Assembly (NCBI GenBank): GCA_019973155.2
Contig: BPQB01000081.1
Span: forward strand, 82,204-146,203
Reading direction: 5' to 3'
Length of the DNA: 64,000 bases
Source: Phanerochaete sordida
Taxonomy: Eukaryota; Basidiomycota; Agaricomycetes; Polyporales; Phanerochaetaceae
The notes under the pieces are model-generated. The model ran no database searches. It was not told the origin of the DNA and worked only from the letters and a program-made list of their open reading frames with translations. Both the position numbers and the translations under genes were made by a program. Below are positions 11,383-22,929 of the stretch, piece after piece. The first letter of the stretch is position 1. Each line of letters starts with the position of its first letter.

Positions 11383-13860
11383 ATGGACTCCAAGGAGACC
11401 TACGACAAGGCTGCCGACTCTGGCAAGCCTCCAGCCTATTCGCCAGCCCTGACTTCGTCGTCTGCGGGCGAGCAGCCGCCGGCGTACCAACCGCCCGCGT
11501 CATATAGAGTTGGCGTGCAGACGCTCTCGAGCCCTCTAGTTCAGCTGCAGGAGCTGAAGGCACATCTCTGCCTTCTGCGTGCATTTAGGGATCTACGCAC
11601 AGCTGTAGAGGACGGAGAGAACACCGAATGGCCCGCCATTGTGCGCTCGTGGTCCGCGTCACAGCGGTGGGCCTGGTTCGTCGGGCTTGCCGTCGACAGG
11701 TAAGCAAGCCTACTAACTTGGTGGCGTCGTATTAATCCGCGTCTCTCCAGATTCCAGACCTGGATACAGTCCATGATTGCGTACAGTTCTCTCGACACCT
11801 GGGTAGAGCGCGAGATGCCGCCTGTCGACGTGTTGATGGTATGGCATGCATACTCTCTCAATCCAATGTAAGTCTCCGTGATACATTTCGTCCACGGTCT
11901 GCTGACGCGGTTGCTAATAGGTGGTATGCCGAGGATACTACTCGCATCCTCGCTCTGCGTCCGCTGAGGGCGGTCAAGGACCGCCTTCTCACTTCCATGG
12001 TAAGTAGTACACTGTCATTCACCTGGCTGAAGAGACTTTCTCTGATAGACGCAATGCTCTCCAGGTAAAGATTGGAGACATCAACACATACCAGGCTTCA
12101 CCAGATAGGCTAGACGGCTGGCTGAAGAGATGCGGCACTCCATACGACCCTATCGCCGCTGCAGCCATGATGTCGGACCGCACGATCGACTGCCCAAGCT
12201 GCCTCGCATCGTACGCCGTCCGTGAGTACCCATCTCTGCCCATGTTTTGCCCGACCCTCATCATGCTCTGCCAACAGCTTTCGTTAACGAAGAGGGCACC
12301 GGCTACCTGCAGTCGAAGTTCGCGTCGACATGCCCTTCATGCGGCCTCGCGACGACGAAGGACACCTTGGCCGTCCTCAAGTTCGCGCGCGACGTCACGC
12401 TGAACCCGAGCAACCCCGAAGACAAGAAGCAGCACGGGTACGGGGTGTACATGGCGGGCACGCTCCGGACGGTGGTCAATCCGACGGACGAGGCCATTGC
12501 CCTGCTCCTCAAGCAGAAGATGCACATTGTGTTCAAGCCGCCAAAGGACGCAGCGACCAAGGGCGACTGGGTGAAGTCCATCTGTGCGGACGTCAAGTTC
12601 ACCATGGAGGAGGTCCAGAAGCAGACAGTGGTCGTGTTTGCCGCGCGCGGGCGAAGGTACGCCATCAGACGACTGCGCTCGCGCCTGTTAGCTCAAAAGT
12701 TGTACTTAATTGCAGGACGAGGAGAGTGCTTGGGGCGTACATCGACGACCGTCCCTTCTCCGTTGAGCTTGTCAGTGCTGTCATACGACAGTGCTCCTTC
12801 ATCGACAAGATGACAGGGTTCGGTTGGACGGAGGCCGGAGCGTTCGACATCCCTGAAGACGAAGTGGTGCTGCAGCACGCCATTGCTCGATACCACGCGT
12901 ACGTTCGCTGTTTGCTTGGAGCTAAGTCCTGCTAATGACATCCCACGCAGATTCCTTGACCTGATGACGTCTTCCCCTGGCTCATTCTTCGTGCCCACTC
13001 TGGACATCGACCTTGCCTGGCACACCCACCAGATGAAGGGCGAGCTGTACCAGAACGATTGCATCAAACTGATCAAGCGCTACGTAGACCAGTAAGTTCC
13101 GCCTGCACGCTTCGATACTTCTGTGCTCAACCTGCGTTCTAGCGACGACCGCGTGGAAGAGAACCACCTCGCGACCTCCTTCGACGTGACCTGCCGCGCC
13201 TGGCAACAGCGCTTCCAGGTGCCCTACACCTACTGCGGCTGCCCGCTGCCGGGCGACACGCTCGGGCAGCGGCTCTCGCGGCTGAAGCACCGCCTGAGCC
13301 AGAGCGGCGGCGCGCCGTCCGCGCTGCAGCCGCCGCGGCGCGCGGACGCGCTCGGCGCGACGCACGCGAGCGAGCACAACAGCGTGTCGCTCGCGCCGCT
13401 CGGCGCCGCGTACGCGCAGCTCGCGGACGCGAAGCGCAAGACGCGCGCGGACAAGGTCGCGCGCCGCCAGCAGCGCGACGAGCGCCTCGTGCGCGACGGC
13501 CGCCTCGACCCCGCCGCGCGCCAGGGCTACGACGGGCACCAGGTCGCGTTCCTCTACCCTGTACCGTTCTTTGCGCCCCCGCTCGTCGGGTGTGTCGCGG
13601 CCGCTGCGGGGTGTGGAGGCTTCGGCGGGCTCGGAGGTGTTGGTGGCGCAGGATGTGCAGTTGTAAGTCTGTCATTTTGAGGAAAGAAATGGCGGGTACT
13701 CATGACTGTATAGGGCGCCGGAGCCTGCGGGGGTGCGGGTGCGGCTTGTGGTAGCGGAGGTTGCGGCGGAGGTGGAGGTTGTGGAGGTGGCGGTGGATGC
13801 GGCGGCGGTGGCGGATGCGGAGGGGGTGGAGGAGGAAGTGGTGGTTGCGGTGGCTGCTAG
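11383..13860 (+). CDS. DUF1399 / GRDP-like protein, copy 2, with Cys/Gly-rich tail, 679 aa
   Basis: Exons are 11383-11699, 11751-11867, 11921-11999, 12065-12221, 12278-12656, 12716-12898, 12951-13091, 13143-13662 and 13714-13860, 680 codons in frame. The first seven exon boundaries match copy 1 in position and phase, so the two are tandem duplicates. The N-terminus has a PPAY-type stretch (GEQPPAYQPPASY). DUF1399 W-H...Y..D motifs occur around the end of exon 2 and in exon 7 (LAWHTHQMKGELYQND). After FLYPVPFFAPP a Gly/Ala/Cys-rich tail starts, and the last exon is almost only Gly with a Cys every five to six residues (GCGGGGGCGGGGGC style). Such tails could cross-link through disulfides or bind metal. 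Function unknown. Confidence 0.87.
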
Positions 13861-14233
13861 CGTCGTTTCCCACAACCCTTCAAGATTTTCGACTCGCGGA
13901 GTAGTGTTCAAAGTATACACTGGAACCCCCGGAATCTGGTTCACGTATCTATTGACTCATGTCGAGTGTAGTTCATAACCAATGTTGTATGCTAGTCTCC
14001 ATATCTAACGACGCATTAATCGGAAGCGATCTATATATTATAAGTCGTCTACAGCACAACACAACAGTCTAATAGCATCCAAAATCCATGAGAAATTCTA
14101 AGCAGGCATGTATCTAGCGAACGAACTATTGGTGTTCTATCAGTGCTCACGATCTCGAACCCCAAGTGAAAGAAATCTATAGAAAAGTCTAGGAGACCAA
14201 GACCTTTCGCGGACGGCACAGCAAGCTCGCAGC
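13861..14233. other. Convergent 3' flanks
   Basis: AT-richer interval between the stop codons of GRDP-like copy 2 and the minus-strand F-box gene. It should contain both 3' UTRs. No coding signal. Confidence 0.4.
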
Positions 14234-15795
14234 TCACTGCCCGTCCGCAAAGCCATCGGACGTGCCCCTACGGCGCTCAGGCCCGTCGGCGTGCGCCTTG
14301 ACGACGCTCTGCACCTCGAGCGAGAGCGCGCGCTCCGCGGACGCGGACGCACATTCGATCTCGCGCACGCCCGGGAAGATCGCGACGACGGCGCGCACGA
14401 ACGCCGCGACGTCCTCGTCCGCGGGCGACGCGCCAACGAGCAGCCGCTGCAGCGCGCGCTGGCGCACGGGCTCGCCGCCGTCGTGGGCGGCGTCGTCAGG
14501 GGCGGGCGCGCCCGCGCAGCGCGCGGCGTCGAGCGGGAGCGTAAGGCTGCGCAGGCCCGGGCAGCGTTTCGCGAGCGAGCGCAGCGCGGCGAGGGTGACC
14601 CGCGGCGCCCAGCTCTCCGCGTACTCCTGCACGTCGGGCACGGCGCCGAGGTCGAGGTGCTCGAGGCGCGGCCACCAGCGCGCGAGCGTGTCGACGTCGC
14701 GGTCCGTGAAGTCCGGGAGGAGCATCGCGTCGATCGTGAGGCGGCGCAGCGCGCGCAGGCTGCGGAGCGGCTGCAGCGTGTCGAGCGCGAAGCGGGCGTC
14801 GGGCGGCGCGGAGTCTGCGGGCAGCTCCTCGGGGTCGAGGATCTGGTCGAGGGTGAGCGCGGCGAGGCTGCCGCCGGCTTTTGCGGCGATGAGCGCGAAC
14901 GTGGGTTCCCATGCGGAGGGGCCCTGGGCAGACTCCTCGGTCTCGAGGTAGAGCGACGTCAGCGTCCCGCACGGCAGGACGTCGAGCATCGCCCGGAAGA
15001 GTGAGCGTTGTGCGCGGATCCGCAGGCTCCGGAGGGAAGCAAACGGCTGGGAGACCTGCTGAGAGATGGCCTCCGAGAAGTCGCCGGAGTCGACGTGGCT
15101 GGCGTGCACGTACACATCCTGGAGACAGCTCAAGGTCCCCAAGGCCGCGAGGGTGCTCGCGCTCAGAGTGTTACCCGTCTGTAACACAAGTGAGCGCAGT
15201 GATTGGAACGACGGGATGATGTCGCTGAGGGCCGTAGAAACGAGGCCCTTGATGCGGAGAGACTGCAGCGACCTCCGCAGGTATACATTGTCCTGCAATA
15301 TGGCGGTGAGGCGGTCGGCAGTGGAGATGGGGGAGACAGAGCGTCCAGTGCGGGCGCGTCGAAGGTCGACTTCGACATCTTCTAGGGGAGTAGACAAGTA
15401 GCTGGACGGAATAAGGCAGCCTTGGTCTCTGAGGACCACAGACTTGAGATTAGGTAGCGGCGAGTAGCGTTCCGAGAACTCGGGGAGATTAGGTGTACGG
15501 TTGAAGGTAATGCTCTTGACCCTTGCAGCGTAAAGATCGAATTCGCTAGCGGACTGCAGAGGTTTAGTCAGGATCACGGCCGAGGGAACATTTTGCTCAC
15601 TTTCTCATCATCCAAACGCTCTAGAGGACCTATACCATCCAACTTCTTCCACAGCCTGTCCAGTGCGGGGTCCTTGAACGCCTTGCAGCATTGTGCCAGC
15701 TGAGCCAGTGTTTGGCGATATTGGGGTGCAGACCAGTCTGCACAGTGCTCGAGGATTACCTGCAGGACCTCGTCGATGAGGAGTGCAGAGTGCAT
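14234..15795 (-). CDS. F-box/LRR-type protein, 504 aa
   Basis: Two exons, 15795-15601 and 15553-14234, joined across a 47-bp GTGAGC...CTGCAG intron without frame change. The N-terminus (IDEVLQVILEHCADW, then LAQLAQCCKAFKDPALDRLWKKL) is the usual basidiomycete F-box-like segment that would bind Skp1 in an SCF ubiquitin ligase. The rest is a Leu-rich array with repeated LRSL, LxSLxL and LxxLxL spacing, an LRR-like substrate platform. Agaricomycetes carry hundreds of such genes with unknown targets. It is divergent from the DUF6535 gene at 16204. Confidence 0.8.
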
Positions 15796-16203
15796 GGCGG
15801 CAGGTGAGGAGAAGGAGGTGGGGGAGGAGAGGAAAAGGCGGTGGTGGTGTCGGTGAGGGGACCGCACAGGTCGCAAAATGCGGGGAAATATACGATCACA
15901 AATTTTGGGTACCGCGCCTTCTCATTGGCCCTTAAGGAAGGGCGCATCAAAGGGCGCATCAAACGGCGCATCAAAAGGCGCTCAAGCTCGCCGCCTGCGT
16001 GCGCCTGTTGTAACTTCTTACCTTTAAGTTACTTCCAGTACCATGATTAGATTTAATTGCATGCGTTTGAACTGACCAGTACACCTACAGCAGTGCCTCG
16101 TCGCCGTGAGACTTCGCGAGAACTCTCACGGCGACTCTTCACAAGCAACCATCCCAACCAGACATCGCTGACGACCTGAAATTTCCAATCACGCAGATCC
16201 GAC
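15796..16203. promoter_or_regulatory. Divergent promoter block with GGCGCATCA repeats
   Basis: At 15841-15900 a GGTGGTGTCGGTGAGG...ACCGCACAGGTCGCAAAATG segment, then TTTTGGGTACCGCGCC, and from about 15945 four direct repeats of (A)GGCGCATCAAA/GGCGCTC. The same ordered block is present at about 18761-18895 upstream of the second DUF6535 gene. It therefore travelled with the gene duplication and is the likely shared promoter. Confidence 0.6.
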
Positions 16204-18630
16204 ATGGCCACTTCAGCGCAACCTCGAGCAGGGAGACCCGTGAGTAGCAGTCGTATGCTTATTTGTTTTTTCTGAACAGTTCCCAGCCCAACTTGAGAGA
16301 CTTCAGGCAGGGCCCGTCGTTCAGCAGCGATGTCACTGCCTGTGACGATAACGTCTCCGATTGTCATGAAGATGGCTGGATGGATGAAATGGCCGGAGAT
16401 AGTATCGAGTTACAGCAGTCACCTACGGCAACCCACTCTTATCCAGATGGCCCTCAAACGAGCTTCAAACGCTCGGCCTCAGTAGCTAGCAGATCTGCCA
16501 AAGTGCGTGCTTTCTGCCTCAGCATGCAGCACAACTATGAGTGCTCAACGAGTCTTCAGAGGGATCGCACCCGATCGAAGAGTCGTGAAGTCTATGGTCG
16601 AGAAGGACGGCATCGTCGTGAGGTATGCTTCTGTGCTGAGCTATGGTATTGCCGTGCTGATATGATGATGATAGGACCATGCCTCAGACTCCCTCAGGCG
16701 GTCGAAAATGACCTCATGCTGGAGCAAATGCAAGAAAGTTCTTCACAAATACGACAAGGCCCTAGTCAAAGGATGGAGGGAAGACATAGATACCCTTCTC
16801 GTATTCGTAAGTAGTATTTACTTCGGATGCTCACTGAGTGGTCTAACATACACCAGTCCGGTCTATTTTCCGCAGTGTTGACAGCTTTTGTCGTGGAGTC
16901 CTACGCCTTTTTGCAGCCTGACCCACAAGGCGCCACGACCGATATCTTACGAGATGTTTTGGTTGAGCTGCGAAGTATCCGGGCTGGAATCACTGGCACA
17001 TCCCTTCCAACCCGCTCTGATTCGTCAGCCGATTCCGAGTTCCCCCTCATCAAGGACTTCCCAAGCAGCTTCGCGATACGTGTCAATGTCCTCTGGTTTA
17101 CCAGTCTGGTATTCAGTTTGGCGGCTGCTACAATCGGCATTCTTGTCAAGCAATGGCTCCGTGACTATGTCCGCCACTCCGGCGGATCGTCCCGCGAGAA
17201 GGCACGCGTCCGCCAACTCCGCCACAGCGACATGTCGACGTTCCACATTCACGAGATCATCGCCGCGCTCCCGATCCTCCTCCAGTGGTCCCTCGCATTC
17301 TTCTTCATCGGGCTCGTCGACCTCCTCTGGAACCTCAACTTCATCGTGGCGGCGATCGTGACCTGTTTTGTCACTGCCGCGCTCGCGTTTTTCGTCGTGA
17401 CCACCGTGCTCCCGGTGCTGCGCGCGGACTCGCCGCACCGCTCGCCGCAGGCGCTCGCGCTCTACCTCACCTACACCGCCGGCGTGCGCCTGCTCCTGCG
17501 GCTCGTCGCAGGCAACTTCAAGCTCGACGCGTACCACTCGCTGTTCATCCCGCTGCACTTCCCCGAGACGCGCGTCCGGCGGCGCTGGCACCTCCGGAAC
17601 TGGCTCGCGAAGCTCCTGCACGAGCGCGCGCACTCGAACTGGCACGAGCGCGAGCAGTTCCTCGTGCGCGGCCAGGAGGTCACGCTCGACTGCCAGATCC
17701 TCGTCGCCGCGGACGCGCTGTACATGGATAACAGGATTCTGGACGAGGTCATCCGGCCCTGTGTCGAGGAGATACCGGCTCCGGCCGCGACGCGGTGTGT
17801 CACGGAGATCGTCACGAACCGCGCGCACGGAACGCTCGACAACAAACCGTTGTGGAAGATCTCGGAGACTTTGGACGAAGGCGTTGTTGTGCTGGCACAG
17901 CTGACGCTCGACGTTCTGGCACGGCTTCCAGGCGAACGCCCTGAGGGACAACATCCCGGGGTAGAGCAGCCTGCAGGTGAACACCCTGGAGGCGAACGCC
18001 TTATATGTGCCAATGAGCAAGAAGCGCTTCAGCTGCTTGACCTACTCAAGAGACTGTGTCAGGCAATACGCTTCGAACGAGACCATCCTCTATCGACGCG
18101 ACTCTACGAACGGGTGTACGGGACGGTCTCAAAGTTGTTGTCCATGAGCGACACCGTGGGTAAAGAGGGATTCCACCTCTTGTATACCCTCCTTTCCAGA
18201 ACGAGCCCATCTGTGAAGTTCAACAGCACAGGTGAGACCACAGGCTCAATACTCACAACTCTCGCTGAAAGCCCTCACCACGACAGTCATCGAGAACATC
18301 GCGAAATTCGGCACCGCCGTCCGCGAAGCCCGCGGAGACTCCGACACGTACTTCAGCGCATGCGTGATGATCATCCACTTCAGCACGCGGCTCCCGCCCG
18401 CGGAGCAGGACGGCTCCGAGGCCTGGCTCGGCGCGATGGTCGCGGAGATGGAGCAGTTCGTGCGGGCGACGCAGGCGCAGCCGAGCCCCGCGCTGCTGCA
18501 GGCGATGCACACCTTCACGCACAACAGCGAGTCGTCGGTGATGGTGCGCGCCCGCCAGCACGTCGAGCGGTTCTCGCGCATGCTCGCGTCGATTGTCAAC
18601 ATTTCCCCGTCGGACTCTGGGTCTGCGTAG
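16204..18630 (+). CDS. DUF6535 membrane protein, copy A, 731 aa
   Basis: Exons are 16204-16239, 16287-16502, 16530-16622, 16675-16806, 16857-18231 and 18287-18630, 732 codons in frame. The acidic N-terminus (residues 1-115) leads into the DUF6535 core: WREDIDTLLVFSGLFSAVLTAFVVES, then hydrophobic segments NVLWFTSLVFSLAAATIGIL, PILLQWSLAFFFIGLVDLLW and VAAIVTCFVTAALAFFVV, giving about four membrane spans. A QWLRDYVRH loop lies between spans 2 and 3. The long C-terminal half is soluble and helical. This family is abundant in Agaricomycetes and has no known function. A 60-nt insertion near 17940-18000 (repeated GERPEGQ/GGER-like units) is absent from copy B. The second intron is only 27 bp, so the join 16502/16530 is the least certain. 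Confidence 0.82.
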
Positions 18631-19052
18631 GCAGAAAGACCCGTCTCTTGGATGTTTCTGCGAGGACGAGATGCGCGTTGAACGTTGAACCTTGGCAGAC
18701 TCTTCTAAGTATCGCATCTCAGTATTTAATGCATGCTCTGGGGCAGCAGAGGGGAGGGCGGTGGTGGTGTCGGTGACGGGACCGCACAGGTCGCAAAATG
18801 CGGAGAATATACTTTTGGGTACCGCGCTCCCTCATCGGCCATTTGGGAAGGGCGCATCAAACGGCGCTCGACCCTGGCGGGACGCTGCGTGCGCCTGTTC
18901 TCACACCGTCTTGATTAGCTCTGATTCCATGCGTCCGCACTGTCCAAACCACCGACAGCGGTGCCTCGTCGCCATGGGGCATCCTTCTGGCTCTCACGCC
19001 GACCGCGACCAAGCTGTCTGCGACTTGAAGTTGCTTGCTTCGACGCGGACCC
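18631..19052. promoter_or_regulatory. Promoter block of DUF6535 copy B, duplicate of 15.84-16.0 kb
   Basis: 18757-18900 repeats the block found before copy A: GGTGGTGGTGTCGGTGA, ACCGCACAGGTCGCAAAATG, TTTTGGGTACCGCGC, AAGGGCGCATCAAACGGCGC and CTGCGTGCGCCTGTT in the same order, but with one GGCGCATCA unit instead of three. The offset between the two blocks is about 2.92 kb. Confidence 0.6.
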
Positions 19053-21408
19053 ATGGCCTCCTCCTCGCAGCCTCGTAAGGAACGACCCGTGAGTCGATGG
19101 TCGAACGCGCAATCCTCAGCTTGCTGAAGACTGCCAGTCTACCCTTAGAGTCTCTCGACAAGACCCATCGTTCGGCAGCGACGTCACTGCTGTCGACGGT
19201 AGTGCCTCTGATAGTCGCGAGGATGGCTGGATCGATGAAGAGGCCGGAGACATCGAGATGCAACAGTCTCCAACGGCACTTCGTCCACGTTCGGATTGCC
19301 TACAAGCAGGCACCAAACCGCCAGCTTCAATAGTCAGCGGAGACAGCGATGTACGCGTATTTCTCTTATGTATCATCCCAGTGGATTCTCAACGTCATGG
19401 TAGGGTCGCAGCTGTTCCAAACATCGTCGCATCTCGAGACGGGATAGAACCCGAGAAAGGCGATGCCGACATGAGGTGAGAGTTGCTGTTTAGTTGAAGC
19501 CTTGTCGTATTAACTAAGTCACGACAGGATCATGGCTCAGAGTTCCTCAGACAGTCGAAGACCACGTCTTGCTGGAGAAAATGCAAAAAGGTCTTGAGTA
19601 AGCACGATAAATCTTTGGTGGAAGGATGGCGGGAAGACATCGATACTCTCCTCGTTTTCGTGAGTAGAGTCTGCTGCGAATATGCTGCATATAGTCTGAC
19701 AACACCTGGAGTCTGGTTTGTTCTCCGCAGTCTTGACGGCCTTCGTCGTTGAATCCTACTCTTTTTTGCAGCCCGATCCGCAGGGCACGACGACCGACAT
19801 CCTGCGGGACATGTTGGGCGAGCTGCGGAACATCAGAGCGGGCGTCACGTCGCCCCCAGCTAGCCCGTCAGCTGATCCCGAGTTCCCCTTCATATCGGAT
19901 TTTCCACAGAGCTTCGCCATCCGTGTCAACGTCCTCTGGTTCACCAGCTTGGTGTTCAGTCTCGCGGCTGCCACGATAGGAATTCTCGTCAAGCAGTGGC
20001 TTCGAGACTACGTCCGCCACTCCGGTGGCTCGGCGCGCGAGAAGGCACGAGTTCGCCAACTCCGACACAACGACCTGTTGACCTTCCACATTCACGAGGT
20101 CATCGCCGCGCTACCCATCCTCCTCCAATGGTCACTTGCATTCTTCTTCATCGGACTCGTCGACCTCCTCTGGAACCTCAACTTCATCGTTGCAGCCATC
20201 GTGACCTGCTTCGTGACCGCCGCACTGGCATTCTTCGTCGTGACGACCGTGCTGCCTTCGCTGCGCGCCGACTCGCCACACCGCTCGCCGCAGGCACTCG
20301 CGCTCTACCTCTCGTACACCGCCGGCGTGCGCCTGCTGCTGTGGCTCGTCGCAGGCAAGCTGCGTATCGACGCGCACAACGCGCTGCTCATCCCGCTCAA
20401 CGTCGCTGAGACACAGTGGCGGCGCCGCTGGCGCCTCTTCAAGAGCTGGCTCGCGAAGCTCCTGCACGAGCGCGCGCACTCGAACTGGCACGAGCGCGAG
20501 CAGTACCTCGTGCGCGGCCAGGAGGTCGAGCTCGACTGCCAGATCCTCGTCGCGGCCGACGCGATGTACATGGACAACAGGATCCTCGAGGAGGTCATCC
20601 GCCCCTGTGTGGAGGAAGTGCCCGCCCCTGCGGCATCAAAATGCGTCACGCAGATCGTCACTAACAGGGCGCACGGCACCCTGGACGGCAAGCCGATGTG
20701 GAGATCGTCGGACACGCTTGACGAAGGGGTCATCGTGCTGGCGCAGCTCACGCTCGACGTCCTTGCGAGATTGGGCGACAGCGATGATCAAGAGGCCGTT
20801 CATCTCCTCGACCTTCTCAAGAGATTATGCCACGCTATACGGTTCGAGGACGATCACCCCTTGTCGACACGGCTCTACGAGCGGGTGTATGCCACGGTTT
20901 CGCGACTCCTCACCCACGAGGGCGTAGGCAGAGATGGGTTCCATCTTCTGTACACGCTACTCTCCCGCGCCAGCCCTTCCGTTCAGGTAGACAGTACAGG
21001 TACGTCCCGCAATTTGTAGACCGCAGCAACACCTCCTGATGAACCGCCGCAGTCATCGAGCACATCGCGACCTTCGGCACCACCGCGCGCGACGCCCGGC
21101 AAGACTCGGACACGTACTTCAGCGCGTGCGTCATGACGATCCAGTTCAGCACGCGCCTCCCGCCGGACGAGCAGCGCGGCTCGGAGGCGCGCGTGGGCAC
21201 GCTGCTGGCGGAGATGGAGCACTTCGTGCGCGAGACGCAGGCGCTGCCGAGCCCCGCGCTGCTGCACGCGATCAACAGCTTCGCGGAGAACAACGCGTCG
21301 TCCGTGATGGGGCACGCGCGCCACGGCCTCGAGCAGCTCTCGCGCATGGTCGCGTCGATCCGCGCCAACCTCGCTGCGTCGTCGAGGGCGAGCTCGGAGT
21401 CTGCCTAG
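19053..21408 (+). CDS. DUF6535 membrane protein, copy B, 698 aa
   Basis: Exons are 19053-19088, 19138-19350, 19404-19475, 19528-19659, 19712-20999 and 21053-21408, 699 codons in frame. Intron positions and phases equal those of copy A, and the DUF6535 core (LFSAVLTAFVVES, SLAAATIGILVKQWLRDYVRHSGG, PILLQWSLAFFFIGLVDLLW) is nearly identical, so this is a tandem duplicate. Divergence is greatest in the N-terminal exons and at the loop that carries an extra repeat in copy A. The join 19350/19404 uses the acceptor GGTAG, which restores the RRDRTR segment shared with copy A. The exon 5 acceptor is CTGGAG, weaker than the CCAG of copy A. Function unknown. Confidence 0.83.
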
Positions 21409-21662
21409 GGACGCGTCGGCGGACCCTCATTCACCGTGACCCCGCCTGCCCGCTTTGTCGTACCTCAGTATTGAATACACCAGATGATTGCGCGCTGCGC
21501 CCATATGCGGGGTCACCGTCCTGCCAGACGGGCATGCGAAGCTGCCTAGCCTGCCGGGCGCTTCGCCGGTTGTCTCCGGTAAAGTTATTTCGCAGCCCCT
21601 CCGAGCCTTGCTCTCTCCCACATCCACCGCGCCCGCGGCATCTGTCGTCTGCAGCTCGCGCG

Positions 21663-22873
21663 ATGGCAAGCGTCGTCGCGACAGTCCGTAGGAAAGTGCT
21701 CGATGTGTTTGGTGCTGACGCGTTTTACTGGTGGGACCGTGCATATGTCGTGGACTGGTGAGAAGAGCCCGCGATCGTGTTTGCAGCGTCTTGACTCGCT
21801 CTGCGGGCATATAGGGCGGTTATGTGTGCGCTGTGGGTTGTGGCATGGGTCGTGAAGGAGTTTCCGCCTTTCGAGCGAGAGGTCGACCCGAACGACCCCG
21901 CGATAAGCCACCAACACCACAAAAACACGTAGGGTCTCCTCTGTCCGCTCAGCGGGATCATGCTAAACGGTTCGCAGGATAGGCGGCGATCTCAATATCA
22001 TGATCGCTGTGTTTGTGCCTGTAGCGGTTGTTGTTGCTGCGGGCACGCTCAGAGTGTCTGCCATGGAGATACACCATGGCTTGCTGAGTCTGCTGGCAGG
22101 AAGGTAGGGATGGTCACACGAGCCCTCAGGCGCCAGCTGACTCCGATTTAGCGGTCTTAACGAAATAATAACGGAGTTCCTGAAGAATAGGGTGGGTATG
22201 TAAGCTAATGCATCATCGTCTCAACAGGATCTCACTCAATTCCAGGGAGACTCCGCCCTGACTTTCTGACCCGATGTAAATGGAGTAACGATCTCAAAGC
22301 CTGCACCGGGTACGCCAAGTTTCGATAGCGACCCGAACCCTTGTGCTAACACGACATCAGGAAGGCAAACGATATCATGGAGGGCCGCCGGTCCTTCCCC
22401 TCAGGACACTCCTCGACAGCCTTCGCTGGCATGGCGTTCCTGTCGCTGTTCCTGGCAGGCCTGATGTACACGTGGACGTTCGGACAGTCTGCACCTGCTC
22501 GAAACCTTCTCAGCACAAGGTTGGGCCGCATATGCGTCACGCTGGCCCCCGTTGCATATGCAACATGGGTCGCGGTATCCCGTTTGGAAGACTACGTGAG
22601 TCTATCTTCTGCTTGTCACACATGACCTTGGTCGTCTGACGCCTTCTCTCGAAGCGACACCATAAGGAAGACGTGATAGTCGGGAGTCTGCTTGGAACTC
22701 TCTCTGCTACCACTGCCTACCTCGTCTACTGGCCAAACCCGTTTACACTCGATCTCACTGCGTCCGCTCGAAGTACAACAAGGGCTCGAGTCGTATATGG
22801 TCAAAACAGTGCTAGAAGTGCAAATCATGAATACGAGTACGAATTAGCAGGAGCTGGAGATGCTTCAGTGTAG
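21663..22873 (+). CDS. PAP2-family lipid phosphate phosphatase (LPP/DPP1-like), 298 aa
   Basis: Exons are 21663-21757, 21815-21928, 21978-22103, 22152-22195, 22246-22309, 22361-22595 and 22655-22873, 299 codons in frame. All three phosphatase motifs are present: K123-x6-RP131, PSGHSS from Pro161 with His164, and SR222...RHH229-x2-D. About six membrane spans are predicted (AVMCALWVVAWVV, IMIAVFVPVAVVVAA, GHSSTAFAGMAFLSLFLAGL and others). Such enzymes dephosphorylate phosphatidate and diacylglycerol pyrophosphate in ER, Golgi or vacuole membranes. The C-terminal tail is hydrophilic. Its stop lies only 56 bp from the stop of the convergent CID gene, so the 3' UTRs probably overlap. Confidence 0.9.
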
Positions 22874-22929
22874 GGGTAACAAACCGGAGAAAATTGCGGA
22901 GAGTCCTGTCCACCATGCTTTCCATTAAC

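Noticed and set aside
14262..15004. Long plus-strand open frames across the F-box gene
   Set aside because: They mirror the GC-rich codons of the minus-strand gene and show only Arg/Ser/Ala-rich sequence.
18241..18286. Acceptor at 18281 (CTGAAAG) for the last intron of DUF6535 copy A
   Set aside because: It is in frame but adds ALTTT. The acceptor CGACAG at 18286 gives the VIENIA start that matches VIEHIA in copy B.
19351..19403. Acceptor CCCAG at about 19381 for intron 2 of DUF6535 copy B
   Set aside because: It leads to a stop or to the wrong phase at the next exon. GGTAG at 19403 restores the segment shared with copy A.
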